This document shows, piece after piece, positions 1 to 5,796 of a stretch of DNA of 5,796 nt; the stretch's first letter is position 1; each line of letters begins with the position of its first letter. The translations under genes were made by a program, and so were the position numbers. The stretch is from Opitutia bacterium (GTDB taxonomy: Bacteria > Verrucomicrobiota > Verrucomicrobiia > Opitutales > Coraliomargaritaceae). Location: NCBI GenBank assembly GCA_018663485.1, contig JABJQI010000128.1:1-5796 (forward strand), given 5' to 3'. The notes under the pieces were generated by a model. It saw only the letters and a program-made list of their open reading frames with translations, had not been told where the DNA came from and did no database searches.

Positions 1-421
1 GTATGAAGCGTGCGACATTTTTATCTAGAGGTGAACCACCATCGATGGCATCGCGAATGGCGCTGGTGATTTCCTCTAATGACGCGGATTTAAGCAAGTA
101 GCCATCTGCTCCGAGCGAGATCGCGCGGAGCACATCGCGCTGCGCATCAGATTGAGTGAGAATTATAATTTTAGTGATGGGGAGTGCTTGTTTGAAGTAG
201 GGGATCGCGTCTAGGCCACTCATGCCTGGCAGGTTTAAGTCGAGTATCGCGAGGTCTGGCCGATCACTGGGCAGAGTATCTTCGATCGTGCGCAGTGCGA
301 TCTCGGCAGTGCCGAATTCTTGGCACAGTTGAATGTCGTCTGTCTGTTCGAGCGCGATATCTATGACATCGCGGTAGTCTGGATTATCTTCGACGAGTAA
401 TACTTTGATGATTTGAGGCAT
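1..421 (-). CDS. NarL/FixJ-type response regulator, receiver domain (partial, C-terminus off the left edge)
   Basis: Read on the minus strand from ATG at 421-419, this gives 140 residues with no stop before the window edge. It is a complete receiver (CheY-like) domain: acidic pocket Glu11-Asp12 after a hydrophobic strand (IKVLLVEDN), phosphoacceptor Asp61 in LAILDLNLPGMSG, Thr89 in IIILTQS, and Lys111 in GYLLKSAS. The end of the visible part (GGSPLDKNVARFI) is the linker typical of NarL/FixJ regulators, so a LuxR-type helix-turn-helix is expected just outside the window; this is inference. The start overlaps the stop of the upstream kinase gene by one base (TAATG), and no Shine-Dalgarno sequence precedes it, so translation is probably coupled. 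It is the obvious phosphorylation partner of that kinase, and would act in the cytoplasm as a transcription factor. Its target genes cannot be read from the sequence; the divergent hydrolase gene is the first candidate. Confidence 0.93.
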   Translation of the reverse strand, partial: MPQIIKVLLVEDNPDYRDVIDIALEQTDDIQLCQEFGTAEIALRTIEDTLPSDRPDLAILDLNLPGMSGLDAIPYFKQALPITKIIILTQSDAQRDVLRAISLGADGYLLKSASLEEITSAIRDAIDGGSPLDKNVARFI

Positions 422-2409
422 TAGAATAAATAAAAGTGTTTATAGCGGTAGGTGAGTGCGATTCGTGTGCCATCATCGCTGTTACTGGTTAGCTCGATGT
501 GAGCACCCAGTAACTGACTTCGCCGTTTGATCGATTTTGGCAAGTGCTCGTCTGGAATGCCATGGCCGTTGTCGTAGATTTCTAGACTAACATGTTTCGG
601 AGTAGCGATCAGGGTGGTTTGTGCCGTGGTCGCGCCTGAGTGGCGGATGATGTTGGCGAGGCATTCTTTGTGAAACAGGCAGAGATCGATTCGTTTGCGT
701 GAACTCAATTGACGAAGATGTTCAGCGCCTTCGATTTGTATCTCGTGCTCAAGGTCAGCAAGCATGCGCTTAGAAGTGCGCCGGATGTGTTCGCCGACGT
801 CTTCGTATAGTTCTTTGCTTTCGAGGAGGTTGGTGCAGTGGCGTGCGGCTTGCACCGTGCGTTGTGTGATCGCTCGAATGCGCTGAAGCAGATTTTTTAG
901 TTTCTCTGGTTTGTCGGTCGCGTTTTCGGTGATTTCACTGAGCAGGCTGAGTGCATGCAGGCTTGCTCCGAGTTCGTCGTGCAGGTCTGCCGCGATTTGC
1001 TCGCGTGTTCGGAAGACGACGCGTTGACGTATCATTCGTTGGATGAGGATGAGAATGACGGTGCCTAGTAGTAAGATTGCGGAGAACCATAGGAGGCGCT
1101 GGAAGTTCTTTTGTTGTAGGGTATAGCGATGTTTGACCTCGGTACGCAGTTGCGGCAATTCGTTCTCTAAATCGTGGCGTCGTGAGAGTTGTTCAAGCCA
1201 GTCGCGCACGGGGAGTATGTCGCCGTAGTAGTTGTAGCCATCAGTGAGGGCATCGTTGAATCGGGCAGGATTATCGACTTTGAAGTTGGGGTCGGCTGTA
1301 ATTCCTTGGGCGATGTTCCTACCATCTGAGATGACTTCGATTTCAGCAAAGCCAATGCGTGAATAGATATTCTCAGCAAAGCCATGGCGATAGGGCTCAT
1401 TGACTAACAGACGTAGGTAGCGGTATGTCGTGGGGGCAATCGGTAACATGATGATGGGGCCTGCATCATATATGGAGTTCATCTCGTAGGCTGCGATTAA
1501 CTGTCCATCCGAGAAATCTAGGCGATTGGCTGCGTGTATTTGTAATTTGCGCGGAATGCCAAAGTCATTGGGCTCGGTTTGTGGCACACTGTCGCTGACT
1601 TCAGTCGAATGTAGGTTGATTTGTGTAATCATATGACTCTGCCCGAGGTCGACTGAAATCGTGGGCGTGGCAGGTAGCTCTGTGCTGTCGCCGGTGACAA
1701 ATGCCAAGCTCTGCTGCCCAGTCGCGGCATTCATGATGTAGGGAGTGAAGCCATCGACTAGGTAATTTTTATGACGTGCACTATAGGTGTATTCTTCGCT
1801 GGAAGAAGCTGTGACTTGAGCTTTGAGAGCGACGTTTCGATGCTTTTCAAAGACGAGCACTTCGGCGAGTTGTAGGCAGAGGTTATGATCCCAAATTCGG
1901 GGGGATAATCGCTCTGCTTCGATCCGCACCCAAGACAAACGTGTTGGAGGAATGTCTATTGTGAGGGGGGCCGTGCGGGGGAGGTATGGTGTGAGGTCGT
2001 TATTCCTCTCTGCAAGTAACACACCCTCGGTATCGTTTGTGGAGCCACCAATGATTTTGAACTCGAGTGGAAAGCTGTCGGCTGTGAATTGGCCATTCGG
2101 GCTACGCCATAAGCAAGGCACTAAAACGATGCGATCTACCATCGCAGAGGTCAGCAGGTCGATTTGCACCCATTCCTTTGGGTTGACTGAGTTGCTTGGG
2201 GTGAGTGAACGATAGCCGACGGCGCCGACTCCACCTCGAATCGTGAATTCAGCGAGATGACTCAGCTCGACTTCGACTTCTGAAATACGTGTTTCCAATC
2301 CATCGATCGAGTTGTAGCGGCCCGAGACATTCTGGGCGCTGAGTATGCCGATCAGACCAAGGAATATGCCAGTGATCAGAATGCTTAGTGTATATCGAGA
2401 ATGAATCAT
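421..2409 (-). CDS. Membrane sensor histidine kinase (NarL/HisKA_3 type) with periplasmic discoidin-like domains
   Basis: This 662-residue protein is an inner-membrane sensor kinase. An N-terminal hydrophobic segment (about residues 8-25) is a membrane anchor or signal peptide. Residues about 55-190 and 190-362 read as two discoidin (F5/8 type C, galactose-binding-like) domains: each has a W/I-x-x-DL strand (EWVQIDLL, ISVDLGQ) and closes with an AE-[VI]-x-V strand (LAEVLVF, FAEIEVI). Residues 364-391 repeat the start of such a domain. A likely coiled coil (about 400-436) leads to a second membrane helix (about 438-459). The cytoplasmic part has a HisKA_3 H-box with His477 in ADLHDELGASLH, an N-box (HKECLANIIRH, Asn586), a G1 box DNGHGIP (613-619) and a final DDGT (645-648). 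The GL-x-NM part of the ATP lid usual in this class is replaced by HLPKS. The ligand is unknown; discoidin folds suggest a glycan. The start at 2409 places the hydrophobic segment correctly at the N-terminus; no Shine-Dalgarno is visible. It forms an operon with the downstream regulator. Confidence 0.92.
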   Translation of the reverse strand: MIHSRYTLSILITGIFLGLIGILSAQNVSGRYNSIDGLETRISEVEVELSHLAEFTIRGGVGAVGYRSLTPSNSVNPKEWVQIDLLTSAMVDRIVLVPCLWRSPNGQFTADSFPLEFKIIGGSTNDTEGVLLAERNNDLTPYLPRTAPLTIDIPPTRLSWVRIEAERLSPRIWDHNLCLQLAEVLVFEKHRNVALKAQVTASSSEEYTYSARHKNYLVDGFTPYIMNAATGQQSLAFVTGDSTELPATPTISVDLGQSHMITQINLHSTEVSDSVPQTEPNDFGIPRKLQIHAANRLDFSDGQLIAAYEMNSIYDAGPIIMLPIAPTTYRYLRLLVNEPYRHGFAENIYSRIGFAEIEVISDGRNIAQGITADPNFKVDNPARFNDALTDGYNYYGDILPVRDWLEQLSRRHDLENELPQLRTEVKHRYTLQQKNFQRLLWFSAILLLGTVILILIQRMIRQRVVFRTREQIAADLHDELGASLHALSLLSEITENATDKPEKLKNLLQRIRAITQRTVQAARHCTNLLESKELYEDVGEHIRRTSKRMLADLEHEIQIEGAEHLRQLSSRKRIDLCLFHKECLANIIRHSGATTAQTTLIATPKHVSLEIYDNGHGIPDEHLPKSIKRRSQLLGAHIELTSNSDDGTRIALTYRYKHFYLF

Positions 2410-2573
2410 TCGGTTATACTGCTAGGGATGTGTGGAGTCATCATGCTGCGATTTATTAGTGCCCGAGATTGGCTCTGCTGCAATTTAAAATCCTACCTTA
2501 ACCGTAAACTGCTAGGTTACATGAGTCGTCGAGCTTACGAATAGACCTTTTGGGGATCAGTTTTATGCGGATG

Positions 2574-2589
2574 TCCTGTAAACACAGGA
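2574..2589. promoter_or_regulatory. Candidate operator: perfect inverted repeat TCCTGT-AAAC-ACAGGA
   Basis: Two perfect 6-bp arms (TCCTGT and ACAGGA) are separated by 4 bp. The element sits directly upstream of the candidate -35 box of the hydrolase gene, where an activator dimer would contact RNA polymerase. NarL/FixJ-type regulators bind short inverted repeats of this kind of size, so the regulator encoded at 1-421 is one candidate ligand; a LacI- or AraC-type regulator elsewhere is another. No protein has been shown to bind it, and a 16-bp element of this kind can occur by chance. Confidence 0.35.
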
Positions 2590-2617
2590 TTGGGGAATCG
2601 TGTTTCTGTGATATGAT
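2590..2617 (+). promoter_or_regulatory. Candidate sigma-70-type promoter of the hydrolase gene
   Basis: TTGGGG (2590-2595) and TATGAT (2612-2617) are separated by 16 bp. The -10 box is one base from the TATAAT consensus, while the -35 box matches only its first three bases, as expected for a promoter that needs an activator. Transcription would start near 2624, leaving a leader of about 45 bases. An alternative is TTGATA (2622-2627) with an AT-rich GCTAAA/CTAAAT (2645-2651), which would give a very short leader. Neither can be decided from the sequence alone. Confidence 0.3.
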
Positions 2618-2668
2618 TATGTTGATACATCGAATTCAGTTTTCGCTAAATTAAATCACAAACAAAAT

Positions 2669-4999
2669 ATGAAATACATACTTCTACGAGGAATGGGCGC
2701 ATTATGCATCGGTCTGCTATCGCAAGTCCAAGTGCATGCCAATGCTGCATCGCTCTCATTTAGCCAGGACGCTTCGGTTGTCTCTGCTCAGAATCCTGCA
2801 TTTACGCAATTTACTGGTTCTTCATCTGTGGTGTTCTCTGTTGGGGAGAAACGCCGACGGATCGGCACTACAGACTCGCAACTGATCGGTGCAGTACGTG
2901 AGAGCTCAGTGGCCACGCCGTATGGACAAGCGGACTTACTTCAAGCGACTTATGGGCGGACGGATTTTCCGTTTCAATATACGCTCAAGATTAAACGACT
3001 ACAGGACATTAATGCTTTTACGGTGCAAGCGGTGATTCATAACCGTAGCGATGAAGACATTCGCCTGCACAATTTCGATCTCTTTGATATGCGCAAGGGA
3101 ATGCGCGGCGCACTAGATGTAGCAGACCCTGCCGAATGGTTGGTGACTCCACTTATGGAGGACTCTTACGCTACAACTTACGATAAGGCGGAGAAGCGCT
3201 TAAACGAGTCGGCGTTATTTAAGAACTCCGCAGGTGAGGGATTTCTCGTGGGGCCTGTAGGCCCCGCCGAAGCTTACACCAACGTGCAGTTTAGCAATCA
3301 GGAGTTAATTGCATCGGTTGCGATGGACAATGTGTTGGTGGCTGCTGGCACGAGTCGCCGCAGTGAGGAGATGATCTTCTGTTTCGAACCTACCGCTGCC
3401 GCTACGAACATTTGGACGCGTTGGGTCGCCGCGACGCACGGTGCGCGCCTGCATCAAGGGCCAGTTTACGGTTGGTGCAGTTGGTATGATACGACCACTC
3501 GAATTACCGCAGAGCATGTACTCAACGTAACCGATACGATCGAATCAAACCCGAACACTTTTGGTAAGGGCATCATCCAAATCGATGATGGTTATCAGAA
3601 GATGGACGGAGACTGGAGCGCCAATGAAAAATTCCCGATGGGGATGGCAGCGGTTGCACAGCGTGTCCGTGAGTCGGGCAACATTCCCGGTGTTTGGTTT
3701 GCTCCTTTGATGATTAATCCAGAGCATCCGTGGATCGAAGAGAACCCCGATGCGATCCAGACCAATGCGCAAGGCATCGCTAGCTTCATGAATGCGAATC
3801 CCTTCCACCCCGCAGGTGCGAAATGGGTGAATCCCGATCACCCTGCGACGAAGAAATATTTGCATCAGATCATTACCGATGCACGTGATCGTGGCTTCGG
3901 CTACATTAAGATCGACTTCAATGGTATCGGTAATCGCTTCGTCGATCAGACCAAGACGCGTCTGCAAGTATTCCGTGATCTCTATACACTTTATCGCGAT
4001 GCTGCGGGTGAGGATATTTACATTCTTTCCTGCCTTGGACAGCCAACACGTGGTGTGGTCGGTTTTATTGATGCCGCTCGCGTGGGGCCTGACTCGCACC
4101 CAGCACACTTCTACAAGTGCCTGCAGTCCGTGCTGCGTTTCCAAATTTACGACAACGTTTGGTGGCAGAATGACCCCGACGTCGCTTACGTCAGCCCAAC
4201 CGGCACTAAGGTCGACGGCCAGCCGCGCTCACTCGGTGGCACACCTCAAGGCGAGGGCATGTGGAAAACTTGGCACAACTCTGTTGGTCTCGTTGGTGGC
4301 ACATCCATGATCAGTGAACCAATTGACGGGCCTGATGTGAAGGATCTGTGGCGCAACTATGAGATACTGCGCCCAGCGCACACTGAAACCTCACGCTTAT
4401 TGACGCTTGGCAAGTCACCCGAGAATGCTGTCTTTGGCTTCGCGGCACAGCGCCCTTATGGTGACTTCGCAGTCTATAATCTCTACAATCCGCGTCATGC
4501 TGCGGATGACCACCGTAATCAGAAAGCGAGTGATCCGGAATACAAGCAGGCAGTCACCATCGACTTCGCTGAAGCAGGTCTACCAGCTGGTGTGAATTGT
4601 GCCGTCTTTGATTTCTGGGAAAACAAGGTCATTGGATACGCGAAGGATCGCTATACGACAGAAGCACTTCCAGGGCTCTCTTCGCGCTTGTTGCGTTTTA
4701 CCCCGATGATTGACGGTCAGTCCGAGCTACCCATCTTGGTGGGCAGCAACCTGCACCTCGCAATGGGTGCGACTGAGATTGCCAACATCGCGGCATCGCC
4801 AACGAGCCTCAAGGTCGAGTTGACGGATGCGGGTGCGCAGACAGGTAGTCTGACTTTCTACAGCAAGAAGGCACTTAAGGCAGTTGATTCTGAAAACTGC
4901 GAGATCACGTCGGTTGAGGAAGTTGGAGAGAACCTCTGGCAAGTCAACCTCACCGGTCGTCAGTGGGGGACGATACAATTGCTTGAGTTGAGTCTCTAA
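2669..4999 (+). CDS. Secreted GH36-type (clan GH-D) alpha-galactosidase-like glycoside hydrolase
   Basis: This 776-residue enzyme probably removes alpha-linked galactose, or a related sugar, from oligo- or polysaccharides in the periplasm or outside the cell. An N-terminal signal peptide (KYILLRG, then hydrophobic GALCIGLL) has a likely cleavage after VHA (about residue 24). Residues about 28-255 look like the beta-sandwich of GH36, about 262-585 the (beta/alpha)8 barrel and about 588-776 the C-terminal beta domain. Barrel motifs in order are GWCSWY (268-273), QIDDGYQ (304-310) with substrate-contact Asp306-Asp307, GVWFAP (341-346), YIKIDF with predicted nucleophile Asp416, RVGPD with predicted acid/base Asp475, and NDPD (501-504). 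The two catalytic Asp residues fit the retaining clan GH-D mechanism. Length suits bacterial GH36. GWCSWY rather than the GWNSW form recalls the raffinose-synthase/GalS-like branches, so substrate (galactoside, N-acetylgalactosaminide or other) is open. No Shine-Dalgarno precedes the ATG, only an A-rich stretch (CAAACAAAAT). The start is chosen because it gives the complete signal peptide. Confidence 0.88.
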   Translation: MKYILLRGMGALCIGLLSQVQVHANAASLSFSQDASVVSAQNPAFTQFTGSSSVVFSVGEKRRRIGTTDSQLIGAVRESSVATPYGQADLLQATYGRTDFPFQYTLKIKRLQDINAFTVQAVIHNRSDEDIRLHNFDLFDMRKGMRGALDVADPAEWLVTPLMEDSYATTYDKAEKRLNESALFKNSAGEGFLVGPVGPAEAYTNVQFSNQELIASVAMDNVLVAAGTSRRSEEMIFCFEPTAAATNIWTRWVAATHGARLHQGPVYGWCSWYDTTTRITAEHVLNVTDTIESNPNTFGKGIIQIDDGYQKMDGDWSANEKFPMGMAAVAQRVRESGNIPGVWFAPLMINPEHPWIEENPDAIQTNAQGIASFMNANPFHPAGAKWVNPDHPATKKYLHQIITDARDRGFGYIKIDFNGIGNRFVDQTKTRLQVFRDLYTLYRDAAGEDIYILSCLGQPTRGVVGFIDAARVGPDSHPAHFYKCLQSVLRFQIYDNVWWQNDPDVAYVSPTGTKVDGQPRSLGGTPQGEGMWKTWHNSVGLVGGTSMISEPIDGPDVKDLWRNYEILRPAHTETSRLLTLGKSPENAVFGFAAQRPYGDFAVYNLYNPRHAADDHRNQKASDPEYKQAVTIDFAEAGLPAGVNCAVFDFWENKVIGYAKDRYTTEALPGLSSRLLRFTPMIDGQSELPILVGSNLHLAMGATEIANIAASPTSLKVELTDAGAQTGSLTFYSKKALKAVDSENCEITSVEEVGENLWQVNLTGRQWGTIQLLELSL

Positions 5000-5026
5000 T
5001 TCGCGCAGTTCCTATCGTTTCATAAC

Positions 5027-5066
5027 AGCCCCTCCTGCTCTCCGTGCCGGAGGGGCTTTATTATTT
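5027..5066 (+). terminator. Rho-independent terminator after the hydrolase gene
   Basis: AGCCCCTCC (5027-5035) and GGAGGGGCT (5049-5057) form a perfect, GC-rich 9-bp stem around a 13-base loop, followed directly by the T-rich run TTTATTATTT to 5066. It starts 28 bases after the hydrolase stop codon. Within the loop a competing smaller hairpin, CTCCG-TGC-CGGAG (5040-5052), is also possible. It implies that the esterase gene downstream is transcribed from its own promoter, at least in part. Confidence 0.9.
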
Positions 5067-5124
5067 ATAAATTGGCCTGTATTCGTTCATCATGCCTCTG
5101 GAGCCCTCCTGTTAATTGATTGTT

Positions 5125-5147
5125 ATCGCATGGATGTGTGATGCGAT
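5125..5147. promoter_or_regulatory. Inverted repeat in the esterase leader (candidate operator or 5' hairpin)
   Basis: Perfect 7-bp arms ATCGCAT (5125-5131) and ATGCGAT (5141-5147) flank a 9-bp spacer. The element lies 29 bases upstream of the esterase start codon and downstream of the terminator. It could be an operator for a dimeric regulator or a hairpin in the mRNA leader. An overlapping 11-bp palindrome, TGAT-GCG-ATCA (5139-5149), uses some of the same bases. It has no T-run after it, so it is not a terminator. No convincing promoter boxes could be placed around it. Confidence 0.3.
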
Positions 5148-5176
5148 CAGCCTGCAAATTGTGGTAGTTTAATCAT

Positions 5177-5796
5177 ATGTTAAAGTCTGTTCATTATACT
5201 TGGGTTGTATCTGTATTCTCACTCATTTCCGTGTGTGCGCCTCTGTGCTTGCAGGCTCTGCCTCAAGCGCAAAATCCGCAACGGCCTTCTGAGTGGTGGC
5301 ATCTGCGCCATGCTGAGAAACTGGTGGAGGCGCAAGCAGATGACTATGACGTTGTTCTGATCGGCGACTCGATTACTCAGTATGCTGAGCGTGATTCGCT
5401 TTATGGCTACTATTTTGGTAATCGAAAAGTGCTGAATCTCGGGTTTGGTGGTGATGGCACCGAGCATGTGCTTTGGCGTTTGCGTAACGGGGAGCTGGAT
5501 GGTGTGCAACCCAAGTTGGTTTCGCTAATGATCGGCACTAACAATGCCCGCAATCACAGTGCCGAGGCCATCGTAGCTGGGATTGAAGCGATTCTGGATG
5601 AATTGGAAGTGCGTGTGCCAGAAGCGCAGGTCATTTTGTTTTCAGTATTTCCGCGTAAAGCAGGCAAGGAGCAGACCGCTCTTAAAGCGGTCAATGCGGA
5701 ACTCCCGCGTTTTGCTGCGCGCAAGCAAGTGAAGCACATCAATATCAATGAGCAGTTTTATCGCGAGTCCGGAGAGTTGAATGCGGACTTGTATCA
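5177..5796 (+). CDS. Secreted SGNH/GDSL-type esterase (partial, C-terminus off the right edge)
   Basis: The ATG at 5177 opens a frame that runs to the window edge (206 full codons). It begins with a signal peptide: a short polar start, a hydrophobic core (WVVSVFSLISVCAPLCL) and likely cleavage near residue 27, after LQA. Three SGNH blocks follow: block I GDSIT with predicted nucleophile Ser65, block II NLGFGGD (87-93) with the oxyanion-hole glycine, and block III GTNN (120-123) with the oxyanion-hole Asn. Block V, with the catalytic Asp and His, should lie just past the edge. The EHVLWRLRNGEL stretch (96-107) and the WWHLRH start (40-45) match the secreted, PAF-acetylhydrolase-like group frequent in Verrucomicrobiota and Planctomycetota. 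Those are mostly of unproven substrate; sugar O-deacetylation is the best guess next to a glycoside hydrolase. No Shine-Dalgarno precedes the start. The 177 bases upstream hold only the terminator and an inverted repeat. Confidence 0.9.
   Translation, partial: MLKSVHYTWVVSVFSLISVCAPLCLQALPQAQNPQRPSEWWHLRHAEKLVEAQADDYDVVLIGDSITQYAERDSLYGYYFGNRKVLNLGFGGDGTEHVLWRLRNGELDGVQPKLVSLMIGTNNARNHSAEAIVAGIEAILDELEVRVPEAQVILFSVFPRKAGKEQTALKAVNAELPRFAARKQVKHININEQFYRESGELNADLY

Larger units (their letters stand above)
2410..2668. promoter_or_regulatory. Divergent intergenic region between sensor kinase and hydrolase genes
   Basis: This 259-bp gap lies between two divergent start codons, so it must hold the promoters of both the kinase-regulator operon and the hydrolase gene. 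No believable coding frame or RNA gene is seen. It contains a perfect 16-bp palindrome (2574-2589), a candidate promoter for the hydrolase (2590-2617), a 9-bp direct repeat (ACTGCTAGG at 2418-2426 and 2508-2516), and a short TAACC/GGTTA inverted repeat (2499-2503 and 2515-2519) that includes the second copy. On the minus strand a weak pair, TTGCAG (2483-2478) with CTAATA/TAATAA-like bases about 18 bp further on, might serve the kinase gene. That pair is too poor for a separate call. Confidence 0.7.

Noticed and set aside
1952..2215. An 87-codon plus-strand open frame inside the sensor kinase gene
   Set aside because: It is antisense to the well-supported discoidin-coding part of the kinase, with no motif, no ribosome binding site and low-complexity composition.
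421..2409. The kinase as a hybrid two-component system of the Bacteroides polysaccharide-utilisation type
   Set aside because: It has no beta-propeller (Reg_prop) repeats, no fused receiver and no AraC domain; the regulator is a separate gene with a NarL-type receiver.
2574..2589. Reading the palindrome as a catabolite-control (cre-like) site because of its TGTAAACACA core
   Set aside because: The resemblance to cre is partial, the symmetric arms are TCCTGT/ACAGGA rather than the cre arms, and the organism does not look like a Firmicute.
3545..4144. A 199-codon open frame on the minus strand inside the hydrolase gene
   Set aside because: It lies fully antisense to a gene with a clear fold and active-site motifs, its translation has no recognisable domain, and long antisense frames are common opposite GC-balanced coding DNA.
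3879..4310. A 143-codon plus-strand frame within the hydrolase
   Set aside because: It is an out-of-frame shadow of the barrel-coding part; the translation is rich in Ser/Thr/Arg without any domain or signal.
5219..5509. A 96-codon minus-strand frame opposite the esterase
   Set aside because: The plus-strand frame carries all the SGNH motifs in order; the antisense frame has none.

Overview
The window looks like part of a polysaccharide-use locus from a free-living Gram-negative bacterium, most likely of the Verrucomicrobiota (Opitutae/Puniceicoccales-like) or a neighbouring PVC lineage. This rests on three things: a NarL-type sensor kinase with discoidin (F5/8 type C) domains outside the membrane, a secreted clan GH-D hydrolase, and a secreted SGNH esterase of a type common in Verrucomicrobiota and Planctomycetota. 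None of the four genes has a clear Shine-Dalgarno sequence, which also fits. The taxonomic call is inference from protein style, not from a marker gene.

Layout. On the minus strand, from 2409 down to the left edge, lies a two-component pair: a 662-residue hybrid-looking (but not hybrid-type) sensor histidine kinase (421-2409), followed with a one-base TAATG overlap by a NarL/FixJ-type response regulator (1-421). The regulator is cut by the window edge before its expected DNA-binding domain. A 259-bp divergent intergenic region (2410-2668) separates this pair from a plus-strand gene for a secreted, 776-residue GH36-type alpha-galactosidase-like enzyme (2669-4999). That gene ends in a strong rho-independent terminator (5027-5066). 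A second plus-strand gene (5177 to the right edge) encodes a secreted SGNH/GDSL esterase, cut before its catalytic Asp-His block.

How the parts may work together. The kinase's periplasmic part carries two discoidin-like folds plus the start of a third. Such folds often bind glycans, so a reasonable inference is that it senses a carbohydrate or cell-surface ligand and phosphorylates the regulator at Asp61. The regulator may act at the shared divergent region, where a 16-bp palindrome (2574-2589) sits directly upstream of a candidate promoter for the hydrolase gene. The hydrolase would remove alpha-linked galactose (or a related sugar) and the esterase could remove acetyl groups from the same glycan. 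The terminator makes the esterase gene a separate transcription unit, with its own 23-bp inverted repeat (5125-5147) in the leader.

I found no RNA genes, mobile elements or CRISPR arrays. The most noteworthy elements are the discoidin-domain sensor kinase and the candidate operators; the rest looks like ordinary accessory carbohydrate metabolism.
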